NCBI GenBank assembly: GCA_964621525.1
Contig: CAZUMS010000027.1
Span: forward strand, 1-53,833
Length of the DNA stretch: 53,833 nucleotides
Source: CAZMGV01 sp964621525 [NCBI: uncultured bacterium]
Lineage (GTDB): Bacteria > JAGRBM01
Direction of reading: 5' to 3'
Positions 42,885-51,424 of the stretch are shown here, one piece after another; the stretch's first letter is position 1; every line of letters begins with the position of its first letter. The notes beneath the pieces were generated by a model. It was not told the origin of the DNA and made no database searches. It was given only the letters and a program-made list of their open reading frames with translations. Made by a program: the position numbers and the translations under genes.

Positions 42885-44722
42885 GCGGCGGGTCCCGGCT
42901 TCAGCCGGTAGACGGTCACCTCGCCATCGATCCCCTTCAGTTTCAGGGAAACCGTATCGGTGGGCCCCAGAATGGAAGCGACCGGGTCATAGGTGGAAGC
43001 GGACAGCAGGATTTCGTGCGGCCCTGCCTGCGAACAGAGCCGGGCTCCCAGATTCACGTTTGATCCCAGGATCGTGAAGTCCATCCGGTCGCTGGAGCCC
43101 ATGGCGCCCTCGACAACCTCGCCCGAGTTGAGCCCGATGCCGATGGCGAGACCTTCGGCGCCCGGATCGTCGCGGTTGATCTTGGCCATCTCCCGCTGGA
43201 TCTCGATGGCGCACTTCACGCTCCGGAGCTCCTTGTCGGGGCCCTTGAAGACGGCCATCACCTCGTCACCCACGAACTTGTCCACGTCGCCGCCGTGGCT
43301 GGAGATGATCTCCGCCTGCCGCTGGAGGTAGCGGTTCAGCATGGCGATCACCCGCTCGGGCGTGACCTTTTCGCTGAACGAGGTGAACCCCCGGATGTCC
43401 GAGAAGAACACGGTCACGGGCGTTCGCTTTCCGGCCCGGTCCACGCCCGCCGAGGCCGCCTGTTTCACGGCGGAGAGCGTCGCCGAGCTCACGAACTTCT
43501 GCATGGTGAACTTCTCGCGCAGGCCGTCCGTCATCGAATTGAAAGCCGCCGCGAGGTCGCCGAGCTCGTCCCGGTTCCCGATGACGATCTTCGTGTCGAA
43601 GTCGCCCGCCGCCACACGGGCCGTTCCGTCCGCCAGCTCGTGGATGGGCCGCGTAACATAGCGGCTGGCGAACACGATCAGGATGACGATGCCGGCGGCC
43701 ACCAGCATCGTGGCAATCAGGACGAGGTAGGCGCCCACCTCCCAGTAGCCGGTCCAGGCCTTGTCGAGGGACTGGAGGATCACGGAACTGCCGATCTGGA
43801 CCGTGCCTTCCTCGGTCACCGACCGGATGGGGCCCGACCGGTAGAGGTAAGTTCCGTTCGAGAAGATCCGGTAAACGAGCCGGGTGACCGGATGGGTGAT
43901 GCCGAGCGTCTCGGCTTCGGAGCCCCGCTCGGCGAGGACGAGTTCGCCCTGCTCGTCGAGCCCTTCGGCCTGTTCCGTCAGCCGTCCGGCCGCCTGCGGG
44001 TCCAGGCCTCCGCTCGAGGCGATGATCTCGCCGTCCGAAAGGAAGATAACGTCCGAGCCGGTCGTCTTCGCGAGATCGTCGGCGAGCTGGTCGGTGAGGG
44101 CGTACCCGAGGAGAAGGGCGCCGATCACCGTCTGGGAGGAACCCCCTTCCTGGGTGTCCGCCGGGGCATGGACCGGAAACGCTACCGCCTGGAAAATCCG
44201 TCCGCCCAGCGCGACGTTGTTCTCCGTATAGTCCCGCTCGCCGGTCAGCACGGCCGTCACCATCGACAGCCGCCCGGCCTTCTCGACCGCCATCGAGTCG
44301 GCCTCTTCGATCTTCTCGGGGACCTTGCGGCTGAAGGTCTTCCCTTCGGCCGTTACCTGCTCGTAGTGGCTGATCCGGGCATCCAGGATCTCCCCTTCAT
44401 CGCTCACGACGGCCATGAACTCCGCCTGGATGTTGGGGAAGATCTCGTCGACGGTCTGCCAGACCGTCGGAGCGTCTTTCGTGTTCACGACGGCCTTCAG
44501 GTTCACGGTATTCACGAGACCCTGGGCTTCGGCGCGCAGCATCTGGAAACGGTTCCGCTGACCCTGCCGGAACGCCTGGAACGCACCCTCGATCCGCTCC
44601 GACAGCTGCTGCCGGATCCGGCCGGACGCGATCCGGCTTCCGGCGGCCCCGAGGGCTACGACGGTGAGGAGGAAGATCGTGACGATGGACAGTGCGACCT
44701 TGAAACGGATCGGAACCCGCAT
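42881..44722 (-). CDS. membrane-bound class III adenylate/guanylate cyclase with HAMP
   Basis: A 613-residue signalling protein: TM1 (about 8-30), an extracytoplasmic sensor of about 260 residues, TM2 (about 300-325), a HAMP linker (RYVTRPIHELADGTARVAAGDF) and a class III cyclase domain. The two metal aspartates are in VFFSDIRGF and VDKFVGDEVMAVF. The transition-state region GLNSGEVVEGAMG and DFTILGSNVNLGARL are present. It makes cAMP (or cGMP) in response to an external signal. ATG 44722 has GAAGGGG nine bases upstream. It is last of an apparent three-gene operon with a deacetylase and a cupredoxin. Confidence 0.93.
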   Translation of the reverse strand: MRVPIRFKVALSIVTIFLLTVVALGAAGSRIASGRIRQQLSERIEGAFQAFRQGQRNRFQMLRAEAQGLVNTVNLKAVVNTKDAPTVWQTVDEIFPNIQAEFMAVVSDEGEILDARISHYEQVTAEGKTFSRKVPEKIEEADSMAVEKAGRLSMVTAVLTGERDYTENNVALGGRIFQAVAFPVHAPADTQEGGSSQTVIGALLLGYALTDQLADDLAKTTGSDVIFLSDGEIIASSGGLDPQAAGRLTEQAEGLDEQGELVLAERGSEAETLGITHPVTRLVYRIFSNGTYLYRSGPIRSVTEEGTVQIGSSVILQSLDKAWTGYWEVGAYLVLIATMLVAAGIVILIVFASRYVTRPIHELADGTARVAAGDFDTKIVIGNRDELGDLAAAFNSMTDGLREKFTMQKFVSSATLSAVKQAASAGVDRAGKRTPVTVFFSDIRGFTSFSEKVTPERVIAMLNRYLQRQAEIISSHGGDVDKFVGDEVMAVFKGPDKELRSVKCAIEIQREMAKINRDDPGAEGLAIGIGLNSGEVVEGAMGSSDRMDFTILGSNVNLGARLCSQAGPHEILLSASTYDPVASILGPTDTVSLKLKGIDGEVTVYRLKPGPAA

Positions 44723-44754
44723 CCTGGAATTCCCCTTCCGGCGGACGAGAACCG

Positions 44755-45831
44755 TCAGTTGCCTTTGGCACCCCAACGGTGTCGCAACTCGTGGGCGAGT
44801 TCAACCGCGCCGTCCATACGGAGGGCGAACCGGGCGGGGCTCTCCGTCCGGAGCGGCGTCCGCCGTAGTCCCATCCGCTGCCCGGCGTCCCGGTTGAAGC
44901 CGTGCAGGCTGGTGCACAGGTAGCGGTAGCCTGCGGCTGCTACGAGTTCCGTTCCGCAGGCGGCGACATCCGGTTCGCCACCCCGGGGGATGCAGAACCC
45001 TTCGACCCGGATGCCGAGACGGTTCTCGAGTGCTTTCCGCGACTCCTCAAGTTCGTTCAGTTTTACGGCGTCATCCAGCAGGCCGAACCATGGGTGATGG
45101 ACCGAATGGGAGCCGATCTCGATGCCGGCGTCCCGGACTTCGGCGAGCCCGTCCCACGTGAGCGTGAGGCCCGGCTCGTTGATCTCCGCCGGATCGACCC
45201 CAAGCCGGTGCGCCCAGTTGGACAGGAGGGGCCGGATCTGTCCGGGCCGGGTGCGGACGATCTCCCGTTCCAGAAAGTCCGCGAGCGCCTGCGGCGTACG
45301 GCCCTCGCCCGGCTTGTCCAGCATTTCCCCCATCACTTCGCCCGGCCAGGTCCCGCCGTTCCTCGCGGCGATGCGTTCGGCGAGGAGATGCAGCTTGAGC
45401 GGCCACGGCAGTTCGCCGGTTTCCAGCAGTCCGGTGACGGCGAACAGCGTCGCGGGGGCCCCGGTTCTTTTCAGGACCGGGACTGCGTGGGTGAGAAAGT
45501 CCCGGTACCCGTCGTCGAAGGTGAGGGCAGCCAGAGGGCGCTTTCCCTTGCGGGGTTCTCCAAGACGCCGGGCAAGCTCCCCGCAGGTGACGAGCTCGAA
45601 ACGGCGGGCGAGTCCTTCGATGCAGGCGGCGAAAGTCCCCGCGTCGAGATCGCTCCAGCGGTTCAGGAACCGCTGCCCGGGTGTGGAGGCGTCCGGAAGG
45701 GTCAGGTTGTGGACGGTGAAGACAGGCGAGTGGTTTCCGGCGGCGAGCCGCACCAGTCCGCCCAGAGACAGGCGGACCGGCGGGAGCGAGACGATCGAAT
45801 CAAGAAGTCCGCCCACGGTCACGCGCCTCAA
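44755..45831 (-). CDS. polysaccharide deacetylase (NodB homology domain)
   Basis: A 358-residue carbohydrate esterase 4-type protein. The NodB motif 1 is ALTFDDGYRDF (Asp106, Asp107), motif 2 is the metal-binding GSHSVHHPWF and motif 3 is in FCIPRGGEPDV, where the usual Arg-Pro-P form is altered. It would remove N-acetyl groups from a cell-surface or exported polysaccharide. There is no clear signal peptide, so it may act in the cytosol or be secreted by another route. It is coupled to the cupredoxin gene by an ATGA overlap, and the cyclase gene begins 32 bp downstream. Confidence 0.85.
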   Translation of the reverse strand: MRRVTVGGLLDSIVSLPPVRLSLGGLVRLAAGNHSPVFTVHNLTLPDASTPGQRFLNRWSDLDAGTFAACIEGLARRFELVTCGELARRLGEPRKGKRPLAALTFDDGYRDFLTHAVPVLKRTGAPATLFAVTGLLETGELPWPLKLHLLAERIAARNGGTWPGEVMGEMLDKPGEGRTPQALADFLEREIVRTRPGQIRPLLSNWAHRLGVDPAEINEPGLTLTWDGLAEVRDAGIEIGSHSVHHPWFGLLDDAVKLNELEESRKALENRLGIRVEGFCIPRGGEPDVAACGTELVAAAGYRYLCTSLHGFNRDAGQRMGLRRTPLRTESPARFALRMDGAVELAHELRHRWGAKGN

Positions 45832-46586
45832 TACAGGTCGTCGGCGGTCGCCGGATAGGAGGTGCCATCCTTGCGCAGGTGATCCTTGACGCGGGCGTTC
45901 GCCTTTTTCACCTGGTTGATGGTGACGCTCACGGTTTCCGGTTTTCCGCCGAGCACGACGGTCCTCTCGATTTCGTCCGATCCTTCGAGCTGAAACCGGA
46001 TCCGGTATTCGCCGCGCGGAAGCCCCTTGAGACTGAAGGCGCCGTCCTCGTCCGTGACGGCATGAAACGGGGTATCCATTACGTAAAGGAGGGCGAACAT
46101 CTGCTGGTGGATGTTGCAGAACAGGTCCACCTTGCCGGGCGTATTGAAGGTGACGAGGTCGCGGGAAGGGCCGTCCGGGCCGCCTTTCTTGTGGCCGATG
46201 TCGAACCGGTTGGCTCCGCTGACGGAGAAGACGTTGTGGAAGAACCGGTCGTAGTTCACGAAGGCCACCGGTTCGCCGCGCGTGACGCTGATGACCGCCG
46301 GATCGAACCGCTTTTTACGCTGGGCGATATCGACGGTTTCCGGTTTGGCGGTGCGCCGGGTTTCCGCGATACGGCGGACCTTCTCCTGGAGAACCGCTCC
46401 GGCAGGTTCGGCTGAAACGACCACACCCGAAGCATCGTCTTTGGGACCGGTTCCGAACAGCTTGGATTCGATAATGGTCACCTTCCCGGTCACTTCCGAC
46501 AGGGGTTCGGACTGGGCGCGGGCGTTCGAAACCGCGAAGACCCAGGCACAGGCGGCAATTTTGAGAACAGAACCGGCGAATTTCAT
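45828..46586 (-). CDS. periplasmic cupredoxin-like protein with carboxypeptidase-regulatory-like domain
   Basis: A 252-residue exported copper-type protein. The signal peptide ends near NARAQS. The plastocyanin-like core holds His117 (RFFHNVFS) and the CxxHxxM set Cys157, His160, Met163 (LFCNIHQQM), the classical type 1 copper ligands. The last 90 residues form a carboxypeptidase-regulatory-like beta domain (DGAFSLKGLPRGEYRIRFQL). It resembles methylamine-utilisation-type cupredoxins. It heads the operon with the deacetylase and cyclase genes. Confidence 0.8.
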   Translation of the reverse strand: MKFAGSVLKIAACAWVFAVSNARAQSEPLSEVTGKVTIIESKLFGTGPKDDASGVVVSAEPAGAVLQEKVRRIAETRRTAKPETVDIAQRKKRFDPAVISVTRGEPVAFVNYDRFFHNVFSVSGANRFDIGHKKGGPDGPSRDLVTFNTPGKVDLFCNIHQQMFALLYVMDTPFHAVTDEDGAFSLKGLPRGEYRIRFQLEGSDEIERTVVLGGKPETVSVTINQVKKANARVKDHLRKDGTSYPATADDLY

Positions 46587-46752
46587 CGAATGCTCCGCAA
46601 GAGGCCGGGGTGGACCTGCAGGCTAGCCGATTCCGCTGCCGCCCGGAACGGCCTGTCCTCGGCTTTAGGGCTCTGGCCGGGACGGAATTTTTTCGGCTAC
46701 CGTGGCCGCGCCTCCTCAGATATCGCGGAGTGTTCAAGAGGTTTCGGGATAC

Positions 46753-47832
46753 ATGGGCAAGGTTCTGGTGTTCGGGGCGACAGGTTACACAGGCACGCTG
46801 GTGGCACGGGAGCTGGCACGCCGCGACGTGGCGTTCGTGATCGCGGGGCGGAGCGAGGAAAAGCTCGTCCGGCTCAAGGACGATAACGGCTTTGAGGCGG
46901 ACTACCGCATCGCTTCGCCGGACGACCCGGCTTCCCTCAAGGGCCTTTTTGAAGGGGTCGATGTGGTCATCAATACCGTCGGGCCGTTCGCCGAACTGGG
47001 CGAGCCGGTGGTGAAGGCGGCGCTGGAGCAGGGTGTTCACTATCTCGATACGACGGGCGAGCAGGATTTCATGCTGGCAATGATCGAGAAATACGACGCG
47101 CTCGCACAGGCCCGCAAAAAGGTCGTCGTGAACGCGCAGGCTTTCGAATATGCGGTCGGCGATTGCGCCGCCGCCATCGCCCTCGGAGCCATCGGTGGCC
47201 GGGCGGAATGCCTCGAAGTGTTCAACCAGGTGTCGGCGGCGGGCGCCTCCAAAGGGACGGTGAAGTCGGCCTACCGGATGTTCGGAAAGCCGAGTCTGGT
47301 CTGGAACCGGGGCCGCCTCGTCGAGGAACGCCCTGGAGCCGTGGCGAGCGAGATCCACTTCCCCGGCGACCGCGAGCCGCGTGCCGCCATGACGATTCCG
47401 GGGGGTGAGCCCCTGCACGTTCACCGGTTCGCCGATGTGGGGTTCGTCCGGACCTGCATTGTCGTTCCGGCGGCGGCGAACACGGTGATGAAATACGCGG
47501 GCGTGCTGCTCCAGCTCGCGGATACCGCCCCGGTGAAATCGGTGCTGGACCGTCTCGTGGACCGGTTCAACGAGCCGCCCGCATACGAGGAAAGCAGCCG
47601 GGACCGGTTCCGGGTGGCGGCTCGCGCCGTGAATGGCGGTGTCACAAAAACCTGCATCGTGTCGGGACGGGACCCCTATGGCATTACGGCCGCAATCACG
47701 GTCGAAGGGGCGAGGATGCTGCTCAAGGGACCGCCCAAACGTTATGGCGTCGTGTCCACGTCGATGGCCTTTGGCGGGGAGGAGTTCCTTGCCGCGCTGA
47801 AGCCGGACGGCGTGAGCTGGACCGTCTCCTGA
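46753..47832 (+). CDS. saccharopine dehydrogenase-like NAD(P)-binding protein
   Basis: A 359-residue oxidoreductase with an N-terminal Rossmann motif VFGATGYTGTLVAREL (5-20) and AGRSEEKL. Then comes VINTVGPFAELGEPVVKAALEQGVHYLDTTGEQDFM, the pattern of the saccharopine dehydrogenase/trans-acting enoyl reductase family. In bacteria many of these reduce lipid or polyketide intermediates rather than saccharopine. A start at 46753 places the Rossmann motif at the N-terminus, and AGAGG lies 11 bases upstream. It is divergent from the cupredoxin operon. The substrate is unknown. Confidence 0.82.
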   Translation: MGKVLVFGATGYTGTLVARELARRDVAFVIAGRSEEKLVRLKDDNGFEADYRIASPDDPASLKGLFEGVDVVINTVGPFAELGEPVVKAALEQGVHYLDTTGEQDFMLAMIEKYDALAQARKKVVVNAQAFEYAVGDCAAAIALGAIGGRAECLEVFNQVSAAGASKGTVKSAYRMFGKPSLVWNRGRLVEERPGAVASEIHFPGDREPRAAMTIPGGEPLHVHRFADVGFVRTCIVVPAAANTVMKYAGVLLQLADTAPVKSVLDRLVDRFNEPPAYEESSRDRFRVAARAVNGGVTKTCIVSGRDPYGITAAITVEGARMLLKGPPKRYGVVSTSMAFGGEEFLAALKPDGVSWTVS

Positions 47833-47841
47833 TTCCGGGGT

Positions 47842-48189
47842 TCAGTCGACGGAGATGATTTTCTGGGGATCGACGGCCCCGCGCGATTCGATGAGGCGCG
47901 CCCGGCTCGTGGCCTGAAACGTGTATTTCTCGCCCTTCGCGACGAGAATCACCTCGCCCGCCGCGACCGCGAACGGGTTGCCGTGCACCTGCCCGATGAG
48001 ATTGCCTTCGGTGACATAGACAATCCGGTCTTCACCGGCGGCCCCTTCGATGGCCGTGTCGGGCTCCATGTCGTAGTAGCAGACCATGAGGTGCGCGAGG
48101 TGGACCTCGCGGTACTTGACCCCGTCGGTCAGCTTGCGGAACCGGAGCGCGCGGAAATGCGCGGTACTGAGTGGAGTGCGTCCGGACAT
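47842..48189 (-). CDS. cupin-domain protein
   Basis: A 115-residue single-domain cupin, a small beta-barrel fold. Family-type features are MVCYYDMEPDT (start of cupin motif 1), EDRIVYVTEGNLIGQVHG and the motif 2-like AAGEVILVAKGEKYTF. The usual two-His-one-Glu metal set is reduced, so it may be a ligand-binding rather than metal-dependent member. It lies 10 bp from the end of the convergent dehydrogenase gene and 34 bp after the Dus start side on the same strand. Confidence 0.78.
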   Translation of the reverse strand: MSGRTPLSTAHFRALRFRKLTDGVKYREVHLAHLMVCYYDMEPDTAIEGAAGEDRIVYVTEGNLIGQVHGNPFAVAAGEVILVAKGEKYTFQATSRARLIESRGAVDPQKIISVD

Positions 48190-48222
48190 GGCGGGGCAGG
48201 ATAGACGGGCGGCGCGAAAAGA

Positions 48223-49212
48223 TTAAGCCGCGGCGGGAACCGGGCTGAATGTTTCGAGCCAGCTTAGCGCCGGGTCCAGTGCGGTGAAGGCCTTGAACGC
48301 CTCGAAGCCCTCGGGCGGGAGGATTTCCCGCGCCCAGTGCTTGAGGCGGGCCGTGATCTGCGGCGGTGCGAGGCCGTCTGTCCGCGCCAGGTACGCCCCG
48401 GCCAGTTCGATCAGGAACCGGGTTCCGGAATAGGCCGGTTCTGGCGCGAAGAAGAATGGATTGCCGATGGCGCCGCGACCCACCATGACATGACGGCAGC
48501 CGGTCGTCTCAAGGCAGCGGGGGATATCGGCTGGCGTGAAGATGTCGCCGTTCGCCACAAGCGGCACCCTGAGCATCTCCCGTACTTTCCGGATGCGCTC
48601 CCAGTCGGCATAAGGGCGGTAACCCTGCTCGCGGGTACGCGCGTGGAGCGTGATCCAGGAGGGGCCTGCCGCCTCGAGACGGGGGGCGTTCAGGAACACG
48701 TCATCCGGGTCCGAGAAGCCGAGCCGGATCTTCGCCGATACCGGAATGCTGTCCGGCACGGCGTCGCGGACGGCGGCAGTGATTCCGTAGAGCCGGTCCG
48801 GATACCGGAGCAGGGCGCTTCCGCCGTCATGGCGGTTGACGCATTTGGCCGGGCAGCCGAAGTTGATGTCGATGGCCGGCGCGCCGAGGGATACCGCCCG
48901 GCGGGCCGATTCCGCCATGAGCTGCGGGTCGCCGCCGAGGAGTTGCACTGACACGGGGACTTTCCCCGCCGCCAGCCCGCCGGTTTCGAGTTCCGGGCAT
49001 TCGCGCAGCAGGACTTTCTCGCTCACGGGATGGCTGGAAACCCGGACGAACTCCGTCGTCAGGTAGCTGACCCCGCCATAGGACGCGATCAGGCCGCGCG
49101 CAGGCGCGTCCGTCACACCGTCCATGGGAGCGAGCGCCACGGCTTCGCCGGTCTGGTGGGGAAAGCCCGTCATACCGGCTGAATGAGTAGTGGATGCGGC
49201 CGCCGGAGTCAT
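48223..49212 (-). CDS. tRNA-dihydrouridine synthase (Dus family)
   Basis: A 329-residue FMN enzyme that reduces uridines in tRNA with NADPH. Matching motifs are APMDGVTDAPAR (FMN site), VQLLGGDP, the catalytic-Cys motif NFGCPAKCVNRHDGGSALL (GCP), LHARTREQGY, and ANGDIFTPAD / VMVGRGAIGNPF. The size and the HARTREQGY form are nearest DusC/DusB types. The start is ATG 49212, with ATG 49173 as an alternative. The upstream gene is divergent. Confidence 0.93.
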   Translation of the reverse strand: MTPAAASTTHSAGMTGFPHQTGEAVALAPMDGVTDAPARGLIASYGGVSYLTTEFVRVSSHPVSEKVLLRECPELETGGLAAGKVPVSVQLLGGDPQLMAESARRAVSLGAPAIDINFGCPAKCVNRHDGGSALLRYPDRLYGITAAVRDAVPDSIPVSAKIRLGFSDPDDVFLNAPRLEAAGPSWITLHARTREQGYRPYADWERIRKVREMLRVPLVANGDIFTPADIPRCLETTGCRHVMVGRGAIGNPFFFAPEPAYSGTRFLIELAGAYLARTDGLAPPQITARLKHWAREILPPEGFEAFKAFTALDPALSWLETFSPVPAAA

Positions 49213-49359
49213 GCGGGGCCTTTTCGGCTCGGCGCTGGACGGTGTTGCCGGGCTCTGCCGGAAGTTGAAGCAGGCCGGCGTCCGTTGCCAGAGCCGTTCT
49301 CCCGGCGGTAGAATTGCCCGGTCATAAGTTTTTCGCCGGGTTCGGGGGTCGGGAGTCGC

Positions 49360-50262
49360 GTGCTGAAGTGGCTGGTCTGGATCGGTGCGGGTCTTGTGGT
49401 CGCGGGCGGCCTGCTGCTGTCCATGGCGGTGCTGGCCCGGGTCCTCAGGCGGATCGTCCGGCGGCGTTTCGAGGCGTCGCTGTCCGGCCGGATGGAGCAG
49501 TACGCGGCCGGTTGCGTCCGCGGCGGACGGCTGTTCGAGCACCGGCTGGACTATTCGCTCGAATCCCTCGCGCTCATCGACGACGAGATCGAAACCCATT
49601 TTCATGACAGTTCCGACGCCGACATCGAGGGATTCGTGCCCGGCTTCGCCGCCTATCTGGGCGTGACGCTGATTCAGGCGCTCGGGGGTGTCTGGCTGCT
49701 CGATCCCAAGTACGGTCCGGTCGTCATGGATGCGGGCGCGCAGCCGGGCCTCCGGGTGCGGGTCTTCGATGCGGTGCGCGCCAAGTTCAAGCTGCGGGCG
49801 GGGATGAAGCTCTCCGAACTTCCCCGCCAGATTTCCGATGCGCCTGCCGACTGGCCGGGCGAGACGCCGGATTACGGAAGCCCCGAACTGCTCGTGCAGC
49901 ACCTCGCTACCGCTGACCGGCAGACGCTGCTCGGAGCGGTCCGGATCGAGGCGGAGCGGGCGGCGAGCGCCCTCGGGCTCGATCTCGGCGGACCCGTGAA
50001 CGTGATCCACGACGCCATCCGTGCGCAGGTGGGCCGCCAGCGGTGGGTGGACCGGATGACCAAGCCGGCGCTTCTCCAGCTTTCCTGCCTGTGGGCGGAG
50101 CTGGTCCGGCGCATCTATCCCGGCTCCAGCTACCGGGTGCTGGAGGTCCCGGGTGTCGGCCGCCTGCTGGTTCTCGATCCTGGCAACGGACGCGACGACC
50201 GCGCACCTTTTATCGAGCTTCACGCTTACTGGCTTCTGCCCGGAAAGTCGCTGGAACTCTGA
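49360..50262 (+). CDS. membrane-anchored protein of unknown function
   Basis: A 300-residue protein with one N-terminal membrane helix (about 4-27) followed by a basic stretch (RVLRRIVRRRFE) and a large soluble domain facing the cytosol. I recognise no domain. Conserved-looking segments include FVPGFAAYLGVTLIQALGGVW and SSYRVLEVPGVGRLLVLDPG. It has a GTG start with GGGAG four bases upstream. It ends immediately before the acyltransferase ATG (no gap), so both act in one operon, which suggests a role in membrane lipid or envelope metabolism. Confidence 0.68.
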   Translation: MLKWLVWIGAGLVVAGGLLLSMAVLARVLRRIVRRRFEASLSGRMEQYAAGCVRGGRLFEHRLDYSLESLALIDDEIETHFHDSSDADIEGFVPGFAAYLGVTLIQALGGVWLLDPKYGPVVMDAGAQPGLRVRVFDAVRAKFKLRAGMKLSELPRQISDAPADWPGETPDYGSPELLVQHLATADRQTLLGAVRIEAERAASALGLDLGGPVNVIHDAIRAQVGRQRWVDRMTKPALLQLSCLWAELVRRIYPGSSYRVLEVPGVGRLLVLDPGNGRDDRAPFIELHAYWLLPGKSLEL

Positions 50263-51120
50263 ATGGCTCACGAACGGGCGCGCGATTCGCTCAACGACCG
50301 GCTCATGCCCTGGCGGCGGCTCCGGCCGCGTCCCGATGCCGGCATGTCGGAGGCGGAGGCCCGCGAAGCCGGCATCCTGCCGCCCGAAGGCTGGCGGCCC
50401 CCGGTGCATCACTTCCCGGAGCGGGCCCAGTCGGCCTTTGCGTGGGCCCGGCTCGGGGTCTACCTGCGGCGGGAATGGCGCCGCCGGCACGATCCGGGAA
50501 GCACCGCCGGTATCGAACGCGCCCGCCGGTTCTGCCGGGGCGCTCTCGAGGCCCTCGACCTCGACCTGCAGGTTTCGGGCGAGGACCGGCTTCCTCCGAA
50601 GGATCAGGGCGTCCTGTTCATGTGGAACCAGACGAGCCATCTGGACCACCTCGTTCTTGGTGCGATTATCGACCGGCCTGTACGGAGCCTCTACAACATC
50701 GAGCTGGCGAAGGTTCCCGTCTACGGAGACTGGCTGCGGAAGCAGAATCATTACCTCGTGGACCGCTACGACGAGGATCAGTGGCGGCAAAGCATCGAGC
50801 AGGCGGCGAAAGATGTCCGCGAGCAGAACGTCTCGATCCTGATTTCCCCGGAAGGAACCCGGAGCTGGGACGGGCGGCTGCTTCCCATGAAACGGGGAGC
50901 GTTCATGCTGGCCATCGACTCGGGGGCGCCCATTGTTCCGGTCGTGATCCGCGGGGCTCATGAAGCGCTGCCACGTGGAAGCGGGGTAATCCGTCCCGGC
51001 CGGACGATCAGGGTGAAGTTCGCATCGCCGGTGGAAACGCAGGGGTACACACAGGAGACCCGCCGGGATCTCAAAGCGACGGTCGCGGACGTCTGGCAAA
51101 AGGCTCTGAACACGGACTGA
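50263..51120 (+). CDS. lysophospholipid acyltransferase-like (PlsC family), catalytic His replaced by Gln
   Basis: A 285-residue acyltransferase-fold protein. The PlsC motif I NHxSxxD appears as Asn122-Gln123-Thr-Ser-His-Leu-Asp128 (WNQTSHLD): the catalytic His of HX4D is Gln (CAG, one base from a His codon). The other blocks look intact: motif III ISPEGTRS (194-201) and motif IV PIVPVVIRG. Normal members move acyl chains from acyl-CoA/ACP to lysophosphatidate. The long 100-residue N-terminal part has no signal peptide. The gene is directly joined to the membrane-anchored unknown. Confidence 0.85.
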   Translation: MAHERARDSLNDRLMPWRRLRPRPDAGMSEAEAREAGILPPEGWRPPVHHFPERAQSAFAWARLGVYLRREWRRRHDPGSTAGIERARRFCRGALEALDLDLQVSGEDRLPPKDQGVLFMWNQTSHLDHLVLGAIIDRPVRSLYNIELAKVPVYGDWLRKQNHYLVDRYDEDQWRQSIEQAAKDVREQNVSILISPEGTRSWDGRLLPMKRGAFMLAIDSGAPIVPVVIRGAHEALPRGSGVIRPGRTIRVKFASPVETQGYTQETRRDLKATVADVWQKALNTD

Positions 51121-51424
51121 AACTGGTCCGGCGGACGGGCCCGGATGGGGCCGCAGAACAGTCCGATCTTGTCAATTTAGGGCTTGCTAAAGGAACGGGA
51201 TCAAAGGCGTTTTCGGGAACCCCCGCCTGTCGACAGTAGACAGTATACGTTTTTTTTGGGTCCCACTTGGCGCGGTTGCCCAATTGTGGCTAGAACACGG
51301 CGCGGGCTAGTCCGCCCCGGCTCTGTCTTGGGATGCGGAACTGCCCGGTTTTCGCGGCCTTACGGCACTGTTCGGCGGTGAAATTCCCGGCGCGGAAACC
51401 GCCTTGTCAGGGGTATAAAACGGC
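51121..51424. promoter_or_regulatory. 304-bp region: end of acyltransferase operon and promoter of the cytochrome operon
   Basis: No gene is seen. A weak terminator candidate consists of the stem CTGTC/GACAG (51227-51231 with 51239-51243) followed, six bases later, by a run of eight T (51250-51257). Downstream, TTGGCG (51267-51272) and TAGAAC (51291-51296), 18 bases apart, could be the promoter of the Rieske-cytochrome b operon. AGGGG at 51409-51413 precedes the Rieske ATG. Confidence 0.35.
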
